Source: an uncultured Pelagibacteraceae bacterium (lineage in GTDB: Bacteria > Pseudomonadota > Alphaproteobacteria > Pelagibacterales > Pelagibacteraceae). Taken from it: a stretch of 64,000 nucleotides of DNA. Every line of letters starts with the position of its first letter. Positions within the stretch are counted from its first letter, which is position 1. The DNA lies in the NCBI GenBank assembly GCA_902538525.1, contig CACBFA010000002.1, forward strand, positions 62,001 to 126,000, written 5' to 3'. Position numbers and translations under genes: made by a program. The notes beneath the pieces were generated by a model. It worked only from the letters and a program-made list of their open reading frames with translations, had not been told where the DNA came from and did no database searches. This document shows positions 17,620 to 27,175 of this stretch, in pieces.

Positions 17620-18291
17620 TTTTAAAGAATTTTGAAAATTAAATCTTGTTTTAGGAAAATTAAGATTATTTGGTTTAACTATTGTTTTATCTAAGAAGTC
17701 TCCTACAATTTTTAAAGCATCAAAAGTATCTTCAAAGCTTATATCTGCTTCATCTTTATTTACTAAAAAATTTGGTATAATTTTGTCGGAATTTTTTAAT
17801 TTATAATTAATTTTATTACCTTCGTAAACTTCTTCTACATAATCATTAAAATCTATGTCATATCCAATTAATTTATAAAAGTTTAATTCCCAATTTACAA
17901 ATTTTGAAAGCCAATATTCATCTTTTAATATTTCAAAATATTTATCTATTAATAAAAAAATCTCACTATTTTTTTCATTCTCTACTGTTAAAATTTTAAT
18001 CAAATTCATTGTATAGATAATACAAAGCAGTTTTTGCTTATCTTCTAAAAAGTATGGGGTTTTAAATTCATCAATTTCAATTTTTAAAGAACCAACCTTA
18101 GATTGCGATTTTGAATTATAATTTATATGCAATTTATTACCTTCGAATAAGTAATTTTTTATTTTTTTTGAAGTTCCTCCAAAAATAATTCCTGAAATTT
18201 TTCCATGATTTTCAGTATAAAATTCTGAGATTACAGAATTTTCGTTATATTTATTTTTTGAAAGTAAGTAACCTTTATCTTGCCAATTCAT
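17611..18291 (-). CDS. recO: DNA repair protein RecO
   Basis: 226 residues. It mediates RecA loading with RecR in the RecFOR pathway. The N-terminal OB-fold pattern (WQDKGYLLSKNKYNENSVISEFYTENHGKISG) is clear; the C-terminal helical part is divergent and Asn/Lys-rich. The zinc cysteines found in some RecO proteins are absent. It starts on the last base of rnc. In most alphaproteobacteria era sits between rnc and recO; here it does not. Confidence 0.85.
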   Translation of the reverse strand: MNWQDKGYLLSKNKYNENSVISEFYTENHGKISGIIFGGTSKKIKNYLFEGNKLHINYNSKSQSKVGSLKIEIDEFKTPYFLEDKQKLLCIIYTMNLIKILTVENEKNSEIFLLIDKYFEILKDEYWLSKFVNWELNFYKLIGYDIDFNDYVEEVYEGNKINYKLKNSDKIIPNFLVNKDEADISFEDTFDALKIVGDFLDKTIVKPNNLNFPKTRFNFQNSLKLI

Positions 18292-18953
18292 TATATTTTA
18301 ATAGTTTCTAAAAGTTTCATAGCAGCAGCTTGTTCAGCATTTTTTTTTGAACTACCATCAGCGATAACTGTTTTGCTATCCTTAATCTTTACACTAATTT
18401 TAAAATTCGGTTTATGTCTTGGTCCTGTATTAGAAATAAGTTTATATATTGGCAATGTTTTAAATTTCTTTAATGAATATTCTTGTAATCTTGTTTTTGA
18501 GTCAATTACCGTAACATCTGATAAGTTTAAATAATTTTTCCAATAATTTAATATAAATTTTGATGAAACCTCAAGACCTTTATCTATATAAATTGCTCCT
18601 ATCAAAGACTCACAACAATCAGATATAATTTTTTTTTCAATATTAACTTTTTTTTTCTTTTCTGTGTTTCCTGTTGAAATATAATTATCTAACTCTAATT
18701 CTTTTCCAATTTCATAACACTTGTTTTTATTAACTAAATTTGCTAGTTTTTTATCAATCATACCTACTTTTTCATTTGGATATAATTCTAAAAGTTTCTT
18801 TGATATAACAAATCCTAAAACTCTATCACCTAAAAATTCTAGTTTTTCATAATTATTTTTTGTATCAAAACTTTTGTGTGTTAAGGCTTGTATCAATAGT
18901 TTATCATCTTTAAAATTGATACCTATTTTCTTTTGTAATTTATTTAATTTCAT
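18291..18953 (-). CDS. rnc: ribonuclease III
   Basis: 220 residues. The N-terminal endonuclease domain has YEKLEFLGDRVLGFVIS (signature motif with the catalytic Glu and Asp) and DCCESLIGAIYID (second acidic pair). The C-terminal double-stranded RNA-binding domain spans about residues 150-220 (TRLQEYSLKKF, KNAEQAAAMKLLE). It processes rRNA precursors and other duplex RNAs. It follows lepB by 4 bases in the conserved lepB-rnc order. Confidence 0.93.
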   Translation of the reverse strand: MKLNKLQKKIGINFKDDKLLIQALTHKSFDTKNNYEKLEFLGDRVLGFVISKKLLELYPNEKVGMIDKKLANLVNKNKCYEIGKELELDNYISTGNTEKKKKVNIEKKIISDCCESLIGAIYIDKGLEVSSKFILNYWKNYLNLSDVTVIDSKTRLQEYSLKKFKTLPIYKLISNTGPRHKPNFKISVKIKDSKTVIADGSSKKNAEQAAAMKLLETIKI

Positions 18954-18957
18954 TTAT

Positions 18958-19686
18958 TTAAATTATTTTATTAAAAAATCTTTCAAATCGAACTATTTCA
19001 TTCCATTTGAAAATATTAAAAATACTTCCTTTTCTTGGATTAGATGAGAAAAATAAAATTTGAGCTTTTCCAACTAAATTATTTTGATTAACATAACCAA
19101 CTTCAGATAGAAATCTGCTGTCTTTAGAACAATCTCTATTGTCACCTAAGAAAAAATAATGGTTTTCAGGAACAATGTATTTATCTGAATTAGAAAATGT
19201 TATGTCGGTCCTATATGCAGCTAAATAGCTTTTTCCATTAGGAAGCTTTTCCTCAAATATATTGACATTAATTTGGGATGATCCGCAATATAACTTATCA
19301 TTTTTACTTTTAATTGTTTTTAATATTTGATTAGAGTTTATATATAAATCTCCATCAATAAACTGTATTGTATCTCCTGGTAAACCAATCAATCTTTTTA
19401 TATAATCTGTACGATTATCAGCAGGTGTTTTAAATACTATAACATCTCCTCTTTTAGGGTTTTTATTTAATATACGTCCTTTAAAAATAGGAGGACTAAA
19501 AGGAAATGAATGTTTGCTATATCCGTAAGAAAACTTTGTTACAAATAATCTATCACCCACAAGTAAATTAGTTTCCATTGATGATGATGGTATATAAAAT
19601 GGCTGGATTAATATTGATCTTATGAATACTGCAATTATTAATGCATAAAATAATGTTTTTGTATTATCAATTATGAAATTTTTCAT
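18958..19686 (-). CDS. lepB: signal peptidase I
   Basis: 242 residues. One N-terminal membrane segment (about residues 9-29) precedes the catalytic Ser in PFYIPSSSMETNLLVGD and the general-base Lys in DYIKRLIGLPGD. The late GDNRDCSKDSRF motif is complete. It cleaves signal peptides of exported proteins at the outer face of the inner membrane. The start overlaps the acpS stop by 4 bases. Confidence 0.94.
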   Translation of the reverse strand: MKNFIIDNTKTLFYALIIAVFIRSILIQPFYIPSSSMETNLLVGDRLFVTKFSYGYSKHSFPFSPPIFKGRILNKNPKRGDVIVFKTPADNRTDYIKRLIGLPGDTIQFIDGDLYINSNQILKTIKSKNDKLYCGSSQINVNIFEEKLPNGKSYLAAYRTDITFSNSDKYIVPENHYFFLGDNRDCSKDSRFLSEVGYVNQNNLVGKAQILFFSSNPRKGSIFNIFKWNEIVRFERFFNKII

Positions 19687-20069
19687 TTTTTTCTATTCAA
19701 AATAACAAATGCAATTGAGTGGTTTTTTTCATCTGAAAGTGAAAGATGAATATCGTAATTCTTTATTTTAAATTTTTTTTTCAATATTTCTTTTATTTTC
19801 TGCGAAATTTTAATTTTAGGAGATCCTTTCTTATTATTGTATATTTCAATATCATTGAAATTAATGTCATTTCTAAATCCTGTGCCCATTGATTTAACGA
19901 AAGCTTCTTTAGCAGCAAATCTTTTTGCAAAATAATTTGTTTTGTTTCTATATTTTTTTGATTGATTGATTTCATTCAATGTAAAAAGTCTTTTTTTAAA
20001 ACCTTTAATTTTTAAAGATCTTTCTATTCTCTTATTATCAATAATATCAACACCGTTACCAATTATCAT
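19683..20069 (-). CDS. acpS: holo-[acyl-carrier-protein] synthase
   Basis: 128 residues. It transfers 4'-phosphopantetheine from CoA to apo-ACP. IIGNGVDIIDNKRIERSL holds the Mg2+ Asp, and the second motif reads YFAKRFAAKEAFVKSMGTG with the catalytic Glu. The C-terminal ending HLSLSDEKNHSIAFVIL is typical. It overlaps pdxJ by one base and lepB by four, in the widespread pdxJ-acpS-lepB order. Confidence 0.93.
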   Translation of the reverse strand: MIIGNGVDIIDNKRIERSLKIKGFKKRLFTLNEINQSKKYRNKTNYFAKRFAAKEAFVKSMGTGFRNDINFNDIEIYNNKKGSPKIKISQKIKEILKKKFKIKNYDIHLSLSDEKNHSIAFVILNRKK

Positions 20070-20788
20070 TAATTTAATATTTTTCTAAAATTACTTATTA
20101 CTTTTTTCATACCAAACATGATGGACTCTCCTATTATAAAATGTCCAATATTAAATTCCTCTATAGATTTAATGTTTTTTAGAATTTTAGTTGATTTATA
20201 ATCTAGGCCATGCCCTGCATGAACTTCAATTCCTAGTTTTTTTGCTAACGCGGCACAATTTTTTATTTTTTTGAACTCGACTAAATAATTTTTATTGTTT
20301 TTAACTTTTAAAGCAAATTTTCCTGTATGAAGTTCCACACATTTTACATTTAATTCTTTTGATGCAAAAACATCTTTAATATTTGGATTGATGAAAAGAC
20401 TTGTTCTAATTTTTTTTGAATTTAATTGACTAATTACTTTTTTTATTATTTTTTTGTTTTTTTTAATATTTAAACCTCCTTCTGTGGTTATTTCATTTCT
20501 TTTTTCAGGAACTATACAAACAAAATTAGGTTTATATTTTAATGCAATTTTAAGCATTTCATTGTTAGCAGCCATCTCTAAATTTATTGGAATTCTTTTA
20601 ATTTTTGAAAACATGGCTAAGTCTTCATCTCGAATATGTCTACGATCCTCTCTTAAATGAATAGTAATAGAATTTGCACCGAAATTCATAACTTGTCTTG
20701 CATATGATATAGGATCAGGATGTCCCTCGCCTCTGGCGTTTCTTAATGTTGCAATATGATCTACGTTAACACCGAGTCTAGACTTCAT
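20069..20788 (-). CDS. pdxJ: pyridoxine 5'-phosphate synthase
   Basis: 239 residues, TIM barrel. It joins 1-deoxyxylulose 5-phosphate and 3-amino-2-oxopropyl phosphate in the DXP-dependent vitamin B6 pathway. Present are GVNVDHIATLRNARG at the start, ITIHLREDRRHI, CIVPEKRNEITTEGG, VELHTGKFA and HAGHGLDY. The full set of active-site motifs is there. It overlaps pyrE by 4 bases. Confidence 0.95.
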   Translation of the reverse strand: MKSRLGVNVDHIATLRNARGEGHPDPISYARQVMNFGANSITIHLREDRRHIRDEDLAMFSKIKRIPINLEMAANNEMLKIALKYKPNFVCIVPEKRNEITTEGGLNIKKNKKIIKKVISQLNSKKIRTSLFINPNIKDVFASKELNVKCVELHTGKFALKVKNNKNYLVEFKKIKNCAALAKKLGIEVHAGHGLDYKSTKILKNIKSIEEFNIGHFIIGESIMFGMKKVISNFRKILN

Positions 20789-21375
20789 TTTAAATATCTA
20801 CTTCCAGGTTTTGTAATTGGAATTTTTTTCAACCCAATTGGTAAATCATTTTTTTTATAAGTTGGTATTTCTAATTTAATTTGGGAAACAATATTTTTAT
20901 CTTTAATTTTTAAACTTGGTTTACTAGATCTATTAATCAAACACGCATATCCAACTACTTTTGATTTAAATTTTTTTACAAGTCTGGCACATTCTAAACT
21001 TGACTTACCTGTAGTAATTACATCTTCTACAATCAAAACTTTAGAATTTTTTTTTATTGAAAAACCTCTTCTTAAAGTAAATTTACCATTTACTCTTTCA
21101 CAAAAAATTGTCTCCTTGTTCAATAAATTTCCAACGATATAACCTATCACAATGCCACCCATAGCTGGTGATAAAATTATATCAATTTTTTTGAATTTTT
21201 TTTTAATTTTGGAGCTTAAGGATTTACAAAATTTTTCTGATTTTTTTGGATAACTTAATAATTTAGCACACTGAACATATTGAGGAGAATGTAATCCTGA
21301 AGATAAAACAAAATGTCCCTCTAAAAGTGCCTTAGTTTTTTTTAAAACCGCTAAAGAATCTTTTAAAGAAAGCAT
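20785..21375 (-). CDS. pyrE: orotate phosphoribosyltransferase
   Basis: 196 residues. It makes OMP from orotate and PRPP. The PRPP loop VLIVEDVITTGKSSLE and the N-terminal GHFVLSSGLHSPQYVQC block are present, with FCERVNGKFTLRRGF between. The start ATG lies 44 bases inside the 3' end of spoT in another frame. No closer ATG, GTG or TTG start exists before the conserved block, so the overlap appears genuine. Confidence 0.92.
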   Translation of the reverse strand: MLSLKDSLAVLKKTKALLEGHFVLSSGLHSPQYVQCAKLLSYPKKSEKFCKSLSSKIKKKFKKIDIILSPAMGGIVIGYIVGNLLNKETIFCERVNGKFTLRRGFSIKKNSKVLIVEDVITTGKSSLECARLVKKFKSKVVGYACLINRSSKPSLKIKDKNIVSQIKLEIPTYKKNDLPIGLKKIPITKPGSRYLK

Positions 21376-23074
21376 ATTTTTTGTTTTTATGTCTAATTAT
21401 TTTGAAGTTATATTCTTTCTGTTTTAGCTCACTAATAAGTTTTGTAAAGTTTTTCAAATCTTGAATAATTAGATTGAACCTGAAATTTATAGTTCTTTTA
21501 GTCTTTTCTACCATTTCAACACTTGAAATGTTTACATTATTTGTTCCAATCATCGTTGTGACATCACCTAATATTCCAGGTCTGTCAGGTAAAGACATCC
21601 AAAGGGTAGTGTTGTATTTTTTTTCTGTAGGCTTGCTGTCTTCTTTATATTGCCAGTATCTTCTTATAGCAGCTCTAGCTTTGCCAGTTTTAGCGCTTGT
21701 TATCCAATGCAGAGATGGTGAATCTTTTTTTGATGTTAATATTTTAACTACATCTCCATTTCGCAATATTGATTGTAAAGGACTTTCCTTTCCATTTATT
21801 TCACATCCGATCGCAGTATCACCTACTTTAGTGTGCACAGCATAAGCAAAATCAATTGGACTTGCCTCTTTGGGTAATTTTATTACTGAGCCTTTTGGTG
21901 TAAAACAAAAAACATTTTCTTGAAACATTTGGAGTTTTGTATACTCAAAATAATGTTCAGGATTTTCATTTTTATCTATAATTTCTACTAAATCTGCTAG
22001 CCAATCATATTCCTTCCAAGTTAAAGAGTTAAACTTTTCTGACGATTTATATTTCCAATGAGAAGCTATACCTCTTTGAGCAAATTCATGCATTTGTTGT
22101 GTTCTTAGTTGTATTTCAATAGGTCTTTTATTTGGTCCGATCACAGCTGTATGAAGAGATTTATAATTATTTATTTTCGGTGATGAAATGTAATCTTTAA
22201 ATCTACCAGGTATGCAATTCCATTTATTGTGGATCACACCTAAAGTTTTATAACAATTATCAACGTTATCTAAAATTATTCTAAAACCAATAATATCTGT
22301 AATTTGTTCTAGTGAGGTCCTTTTTTTTTGTATTTTTCTCCAAATAGAAAAAGGAGTTTTTTCTCTAGAATAAATTTTAAAATCGATATCATTTTCATTT
22401 AATAGATTTTCAAATTCACTAAGAACTGAATTATAATTAATTAAATTATTATCTTTTATTGTGTCTAATCTATCTTTGATCATTTTTCTTGCTTCAGGAT
22501 TTAAAATATCAAAAGAAAGATCTTCAAGTTCATCTCTTATTCTATTCATTCCCATTCTATCAGCTAGAGGAGCATAAATTTCCATAGTTTCTTTAGCAAT
22601 TCTTTTTCTTTTTTCCTCTTTATCAATAGCCTTCAAAGTTCGCATATTATGCAAACGATCTGCAAGTTTCACAAGAAGGACTCTGATATCTTTAGATGTT
22701 GCTAAGATGAGCTTTCTAAAATTTTCAGCTTTTGAATTAGATATAGCTTGATTTTCAAAAACTGAAATTTTTGTAACTCCATCAACTAGATCAGCAACTT
22801 CTTTTCCAAATTGCTCTTCTATAGTTTTGTAAGTTGCATAAGTATCTTCTATAGTGTCGTGAAGTAAACCAGTTGCTATCGTTGCACTATCCAACTTAAG
22901 TTCGGTTAAAATATTTGCAACAGCAACAGGATGAATTACGTAGGGATCTCCTGATTGCCGTGTTTGATCTTTATGAACTTTTACTGCAAAATCATATGCT
23001 TTACTTAAAGTTTCCGGGTTAAGAAACTTATTGTATGATTTAACCTTATTTATTAATTCGTCAGAATTTAGCAT
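21332..23074 (-). CDS. spoT: Rel/SpoT-type (p)ppGpp synthetase/hydrolase lacking the zinc-finger region
   Basis: 580 residues, against roughly 700 or more for usual long RSH proteins. Order: HD hydrolase domain (VIHPVAVA, LLHDTIEDT with His72-Asp73), synthetase domain (ITDIIGFRII, NYKSLHTAVIGP, EIQLRTQQMHEFAQRG), TGS domain (VFCFTPKGSVIKLP to GDVVKILTSKKDSPS), and a C-terminal ACT/RRM domain (SLPDRPGILGDVTTMIG). The alpha-helical and zinc-finger segment that normally lies between TGS and ACT, with its CC and VHR signature, is reduced to a short linker. It should both make and degrade (p)ppGpp. It overlaps pyrE by 44 bases. Confidence 0.92.
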   Translation of the reverse strand: MLNSDELINKVKSYNKFLNPETLSKAYDFAVKVHKDQTRQSGDPYVIHPVAVANILTELKLDSATIATGLLHDTIEDTYATYKTIEEQFGKEVADLVDGVTKISVFENQAISNSKAENFRKLILATSKDIRVLLVKLADRLHNMRTLKAIDKEEKRKRIAKETMEIYAPLADRMGMNRIRDELEDLSFDILNPEARKMIKDRLDTIKDNNLINYNSVLSEFENLLNENDIDFKIYSREKTPFSIWRKIQKKRTSLEQITDIIGFRIILDNVDNCYKTLGVIHNKWNCIPGRFKDYISSPKINNYKSLHTAVIGPNKRPIEIQLRTQQMHEFAQRGIASHWKYKSSEKFNSLTWKEYDWLADLVEIIDKNENPEHYFEYTKLQMFQENVFCFTPKGSVIKLPKEASPIDFAYAVHTKVGDTAIGCEINGKESPLQSILRNGDVVKILTSKKDSPSLHWITSAKTGKARAAIRRYWQYKEDSKPTEKKYNTTLWMSLPDRPGILGDVTTMIGTNNVNISSVEMVEKTKRTINFRFNLIIQDLKNFTKLISELKQKEYNFKIIRHKNKKYAFFKRFFSGFKKN

Positions 23075-23094
23075 TGGTTTATTATATCACTTAT

Positions 23095-23622
23095 TTAGAT
23101 AACTTTAATACTTCTTAAATTATTTTTTTTTAAAGAAGACAAGAGTTTTACTATATTTTTTTTTGATTTTGGGTGAGACCAATTCTTACATATTTCAAAC
23201 AGTGGCAAAAGTACAAAGTTTCTATTATGCATTCTTGGATGAGGTATCTTTAAATTGATCAATTTTTTATTTGATTTAGTTATCTTTCCATTAAAGTCTA
23301 ATATATCGATATCACAATTTCTTGGATGATTTTGAGGAGCTATTTTTCTGCCTAATTTTTTTTCTATAGACTTAATTATTTTAAACAGCTGAAATTGATT
23401 TAATTTTGTTTTTATCAGCAATACAGCATTAATAAATTTTGGAAAACTAGGATCTGGCCATGACTCAGTCTCATAATAACTAGATGTTTTGATAATTTTA
23501 ATATCTTGAACTTCCAATAAATATTTAGTTTTTTCTAAAAAATGTATTCTATTTCCTAAATTAGAACCTATTGATAGATATACATAATTAACTTGAGCGT
23601 CTGAAATATCTAGCTTTCTCAC
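23095..23622 (-). CDS. folK: 2-amino-4-hydroxy-6-hydroxymethyldihydropteridine pyrophosphokinase
   Basis: About 175 residues from a GTG at 23620-23622. The longest ATG frame runs to 23682 but would overlap smpB by 95 bases and adds a non-conserved Lys-rich lead. The true start could also be a non-ATG codon nearer [13 protein letters not shown]. Conserved: [35 protein letters not shown] and the Mg2+/ATP motif CDIDILDF followed by [15 protein letters not shown]. It pyrophosphorylates the pterin precursor of folate. It sits between smpB and spoT. Confidence 0.85.
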   Translation of the reverse strand: MRKLDISDAQVNYVYLSIGSNLGNRIHFLEKTKYLLEVQDIKIIKTSSYYETESWPDPSFPKFINAVLLIKTKLNQFQLFKIIKSIEKKLGRKIAPQNHPRNCDIDILDFNGKITKSNKKLINLKIPHPRMHNRNFVLLPLFEICKNWSHPKSKKNIVKLLSSLKKNNLRSIKVI

Positions 23623-24061
23623 GGTTCCAATCTTTAGTTTTTTTGGTTTGTCGCTTATCGTATTGTTTTTTGCCCTTTGCAACTGCTATTTCAACTTTAG
23701 CTTTACCTTTTTTGAAATACATTTTAGTTGGAACTAAAGTCAGGCCATCCTCATTCATTTTACCAATTAGTTTGTTAATTTCCTTTTTGTTAAATAACAA
23801 TTTTCTTTCTGAGTAAGGATTGTGATTTGAATAACTGGCTTGTTTATATATGGGTATATGTGAATTAATTAAAAAAATTTCTCCTTCTTTTTCTACTGCG
23901 TATGACTCTGCAATATTTACTTTTCCGTCTCTTACAGATTTTATTTCAGAACCTTTTAGTACAATTCCTGCTTCTAAGATTTCCTTAAAGAAAAAATTAA
24001 AAGATGCTTTTCGATTTATTGTAATGATCTTAATGCCAGATGTAGATTTATCACTCATCAA
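23588..24061 (-). CDS. smpB: SsrA-binding protein SmpB
   Basis: 157 residues. It delivers tmRNA to stalled ribosomes. Conserved: [35 protein letters not shown], then the [31 protein letters not shown] block. The basic C-terminal tail ends [13 protein letters not shown]. The tmRNA gene itself is not in this window. It overlaps dapA by 11 bases at the start and folK at the end. Confidence 0.94.
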   Translation of the reverse strand: MMSDKSTSGIKIITINRKASFNFFFKEILEAGIVLKGSEIKSVRDGKVNIAESYAVEKEGEIFLINSHIPIYKQASYSNHNPYSERKLLFNKKEINKLIGKMNEDGLTLVPTKMYFKKGKAKVEIAVAKGKKQYDKRQTKKTKDWNREKARYFRRSS

Positions 24062-24938
24062 TAAGTTTTGCTACTTTCAATGCTTTCTCGACTTCCTTTT
24101 TTGTATTTTCAGTTATTTTTACCAAAGGTAATCTTACAGTATCATCGCATAGACCAAGTAATTTAGCAGCATACTTAACTGGTGAAGGATTGCTTTCTAT
24201 AAATAAATTTTTATGCAACGGTTGCAACATATCATCAATTTGTTGAGCCTTTTTTAAGTCATCCTCATTTGAAGATTTTGATAATTTTTGAAATTCAGAA
24301 CATAATTTAGGAGCTACGTTTGCTGTAACACTAATTGTTCCAACGCCTCCTCGTTTATTAAATTCAAAAGCATTATCATCGTTTCCAGTAAGTTGAATGA
24401 AATCATTACCCATTTTTTCTTTTTGTTGATCAACACGATTTAGATCACCAGTTGCATCTTTAACTCCAACTATATTTTTTAGTTCGTATAATCTAGCCAT
24501 TGTTTCAACACTCATATCGATTACAGAACGACTTGGAATATTATAAATTATAATTGGAATTCCACAGTTATCATTGATTGATTTATAATGTTGATATAAT
24601 CCTTCTTGAGTGGGTTTATTATAATATGGTGTAACAACTAAAGCACCATCTGCACCAGCTTTTTCAGCGTGTTTAGTTAATGATACGGCTTCTTCTGTAG
24701 AATTAGATCCTGTGCCGGCTATTATAGGAAGTTTACCGGTAGCTTCTTTTATACACAATTCAATTGTTCTCTCATGTTCATCATGTGATAATGTTGGTGA
24801 CTCACCTGTTGTTCCAACTGGAACTAACCCATTTGTTCCATTTTCCAGATGATGATTTATTATTTTTATGTAACTTTCTTCGTCAAGCTTGTTGTCTTTA
24901 AACGGTGTAATTAATGCTACATTTGATCCTTTAAACAT
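24051..24938 (-). CDS. dapA: 4-hydroxy-tetrahydrodipicolinate synthase
   Basis: 295 residues, TIM barrel. It condenses pyruvate with aspartate semialdehyde in lysine/diaminopimelate synthesis. Conserved: [24 protein letters not shown], the catalytic Tyr in [10 protein letters not shown], the Schiff-base Lys in [11 protein letters not shown], and [12 protein letters not shown]. It is the first gene of the long leftward dapA-to-recO operon and diverges from the lytic transglycosylase gene across 35 bases. Confidence 0.95.
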   Translation of the reverse strand: MFKGSNVALITPFKDNKLDEESYIKIINHHLENGTNGLVPVGTTGESPTLSHDEHERTIELCIKEATGKLPIIAGTGSNSTEEAVSLTKHAEKAGADGALVVTPYYNKPTQEGLYQHYKSINDNCGIPIIIYNIPSRSVIDMSVETMARLYELKNIVGVKDATGDLNRVDQQKEKMGNDFIQLTGNDDNAFEFNKRGGVGTISVTANVAPKLCSEFQKLSKSSNEDDLKKAQQIDDMLQPLHKNLFIESNPSPVKYAAKLLGLCDDTVRLPLVKITENTKKEVEKALKVAKLIDE

Positions 24939-24973
24939 AATTATTTATAACATAAGTTGTTTGATTTAATAAA

Positions 24974-27175
24974 ATGTATTTAAAATTATTAACAACAATT
25001 ATCCTTTTTTTCTTATCGTTTCAATCTGCTTTTTCAAATGAAACTATACTTCCTATTAAAAAACCAGATTTAAATGAAAAAAATACAACAAAAAAAATAG
25101 CTGAAATCATTCCACTACCAAAACCATCTGAAAAAGAAGATGAAATTCAAAAAGAAATAAAAATTACTACCACTGAAATATTTAAAAAAATTGATGGTGT
25201 AATAATTCCAAAAAATAAGCCTCTAATAGTTAAGGAAAAATTAAGAAAGATAAAAAAACAAAAATTTTATAGCGATAGAGATTTGAGATATGCAAAACAA
25301 GCTATTTCGTTTATGGAGAAAAGTAATTGGAAGGATGCAAAAAAAGCCGCAAGTAAAGCAAGAGCAAAATCTATTTATGATTTTATTCAATGGAGACATC
25401 TACTTACTACTGGTAACAGGGCTACTTTTACAGAATATAAACAGTTTATCGAAAAAGTAAAAAATTATCCAAGGATAGATAGAGTTCGTTACTTAGGAGA
25501 GCATAAAATAAATTCTAAAAATCATACTAAAAATGAAATTATACAGTGGTTCGATAAACACCCTCCTTTAAGTGGATTTGGAAAAATGATGCTAGGCGAT
25601 GCTTTGTTATCAAAAAATAAAGAGACAGCTATAAATTTAATAAAAGAAGGATTTATTACAGCTGATTTAAGTAAAAATGATCTTATTTTTTTTAGAAAGA
25701 AATTTAAAAAATATTTGAACAGTAGTGATTATATTAAAAGAGCTGATTATTTAGCTTGGGAGAATAAATATTGGGACCTTAAAAGAATGTTAAGATATCT
25801 ACCTAAAGATTATCAACTTTTATATACAGCAAGGCAACTATTAATGAGCAGATCTTATGGTGTTGATAGTGCTATCTCGAATGTGCCTGAAAGTTTAAAA
25901 AAAGATGCAGGTTTAAATTATGATAGACTCAAATGGAGAAGGAAAAGAGGTAGAGTTGATAGTTCTCTAGAAATTTTATTAAGCATCAAAAATAATAAAG
26001 ACTATATGGTTCGCCCAGATAAATGGTGGGTTGAAAGATCAATAATTGCAAGATCACTTATTTATAAGAAAAGATATGAGCAAGCTTATAAAATTACAAG
26101 TAAACATGGTCTTTCAGAGGGTGCCGAATTAGCTGAGGCTGAATGGATGAGTGGATGGATTGCTTTAAGTTTTTTAAAAGACCCAATTTTAGCAAAAAGT
26201 CATTTTACTAAATTTTATAATAATGTTGGTTATCCAATTAGTTTATCAAGAGGAGCTTATTGGCTTGGAAAAGCGAATTTAGCACTAAATAATAAAGAAG
26301 AAGCAGATAAATGGTTTAAAGAAGGTTCAAAATATTTAACAACCTATTATGGTCAATTATCTCATATGAAAATATATCCAAATAAAACTTTTGAACTTAA
26401 AGAAAGTACTCAAGTTGATAAAAATTATGCTGAAAGTTTTTACAAAAATAAATTAGTGGCAATAGTACATTTATTAGATGAAGTAAAAAAAGATAAATAT
26501 ACGAAACATATTTTAAGATTTCTAGCAAATGACAATGTTTCAGCAGGGAGCGAGGTATTAGCAGCAAAACTAGCAACTGACATCTCTAGATTTGATTTTG
26601 CTATTCAAGTTTCTAAAATAGCATCTTATCAAAAAAGGTTTCATAACAAATATAATTATCCAGTAATAAGCACTCCGAATAAAGTTGGATCAAGAAAAAT
26701 CCCTGAACAAGCTTTAATATTATCTATTATAAGACAAGAAAGTGAGTTTGATATATCTGCTAGAAGTAGAGTTGGAGCACAAGGCTTAATGCAATTGATG
26801 CCTTACACTGCAAAGACAGTTGCTAAGCAGGCAAAAGTTTCTTATTCAAAATCTCGTTTAACAACAAGTCCTGAGTATAATATAAATTTAGGATCTTTTT
26901 ATATTGCAGGTTTAATTCTTGATTATGATGGATCCTACCCGTTCGCTGTAGCTGCATATAATGCAGGACCAAAAAGAGTGAAGTATTGGAGAAAGATAAA
27001 TAAAGATCCTCAAAAGAAACAAATCGATTATGTTGATTGGGTAGAACTTATTAAGTTTAAAGAGACCAGAAACTATGTTCAGAGGGTTATGGAGAATTAC
27101 AATGTTTATAGATACATTTTGTCTCAAAAACCAATATTTTTAAAAGATTTTTTTAGAAATAATCCACTCTATTAA
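24974..27175 (+). CDS. slt: soluble lytic murein transglycosylase
   Basis: 733 residues. Signal peptide at 1-21 (MYLKLLTTIILFFLSFQSAF). A low-complexity linker follows with three IPxxKP copies (Pro27, Pro47 and Pro79 lead them). Then a long helical superhelix like the U/L domains of Slt70, and a C-terminal SLT domain with the catalytic Glu589 in RQESEF, SRVGAQGLMQLMPYTA and AVAAYNAGPKRVKYW. It cleaves peptidoglycan to anhydro-muropeptides in the periplasm. Its stop codon abuts the encoded CCA end of tRNA-Ser on the other strand. Confidence 0.9.
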   Translation: MYLKLLTTIILFFLSFQSAFSNETILPIKKPDLNEKNTTKKIAEIIPLPKPSEKEDEIQKEIKITTTEIFKKIDGVIIPKNKPLIVKEKLRKIKKQKFYSDRDLRYAKQAISFMEKSNWKDAKKAASKARAKSIYDFIQWRHLLTTGNRATFTEYKQFIEKVKNYPRIDRVRYLGEHKINSKNHTKNEIIQWFDKHPPLSGFGKMMLGDALLSKNKETAINLIKEGFITADLSKNDLIFFRKKFKKYLNSSDYIKRADYLAWENKYWDLKRMLRYLPKDYQLLYTARQLLMSRSYGVDSAISNVPESLKKDAGLNYDRLKWRRKRGRVDSSLEILLSIKNNKDYMVRPDKWWVERSIIARSLIYKKRYEQAYKITSKHGLSEGAELAEAEWMSGWIALSFLKDPILAKSHFTKFYNNVGYPISLSRGAYWLGKANLALNNKEEADKWFKEGSKYLTTYYGQLSHMKIYPNKTFELKESTQVDKNYAESFYKNKLVAIVHLLDEVKKDKYTKHILRFLANDNVSAGSEVLAAKLATDISRFDFAIQVSKIASYQKRFHNKYNYPVISTPNKVGSRKIPEQALILSIIRQESEFDISARSRVGAQGLMQLMPYTAKTVAKQAKVSYSKSRLTTSPEYNINLGSFYIAGLILDYDGSYPFAVAAYNAGPKRVKYWRKINKDPQKKQIDYVDWVELIKFKETRNYVQRVMENYNVYRYILSQKPIFLKDFFRNNPLY

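Noticed and set aside
20430..20470. Long T tracts as intrinsic terminators
   Set aside because: T runs are everywhere in this AT-rich sequence and are in coding frame here; no GC-rich hairpin precedes them.
21474..21845. 123-residue plus-strand ORF inside spoT
   Set aside because: Antisense to conserved TGS/ACT coding sequence; its hydrophobic composition is what antisense of Lys/Asn-rich codons gives.
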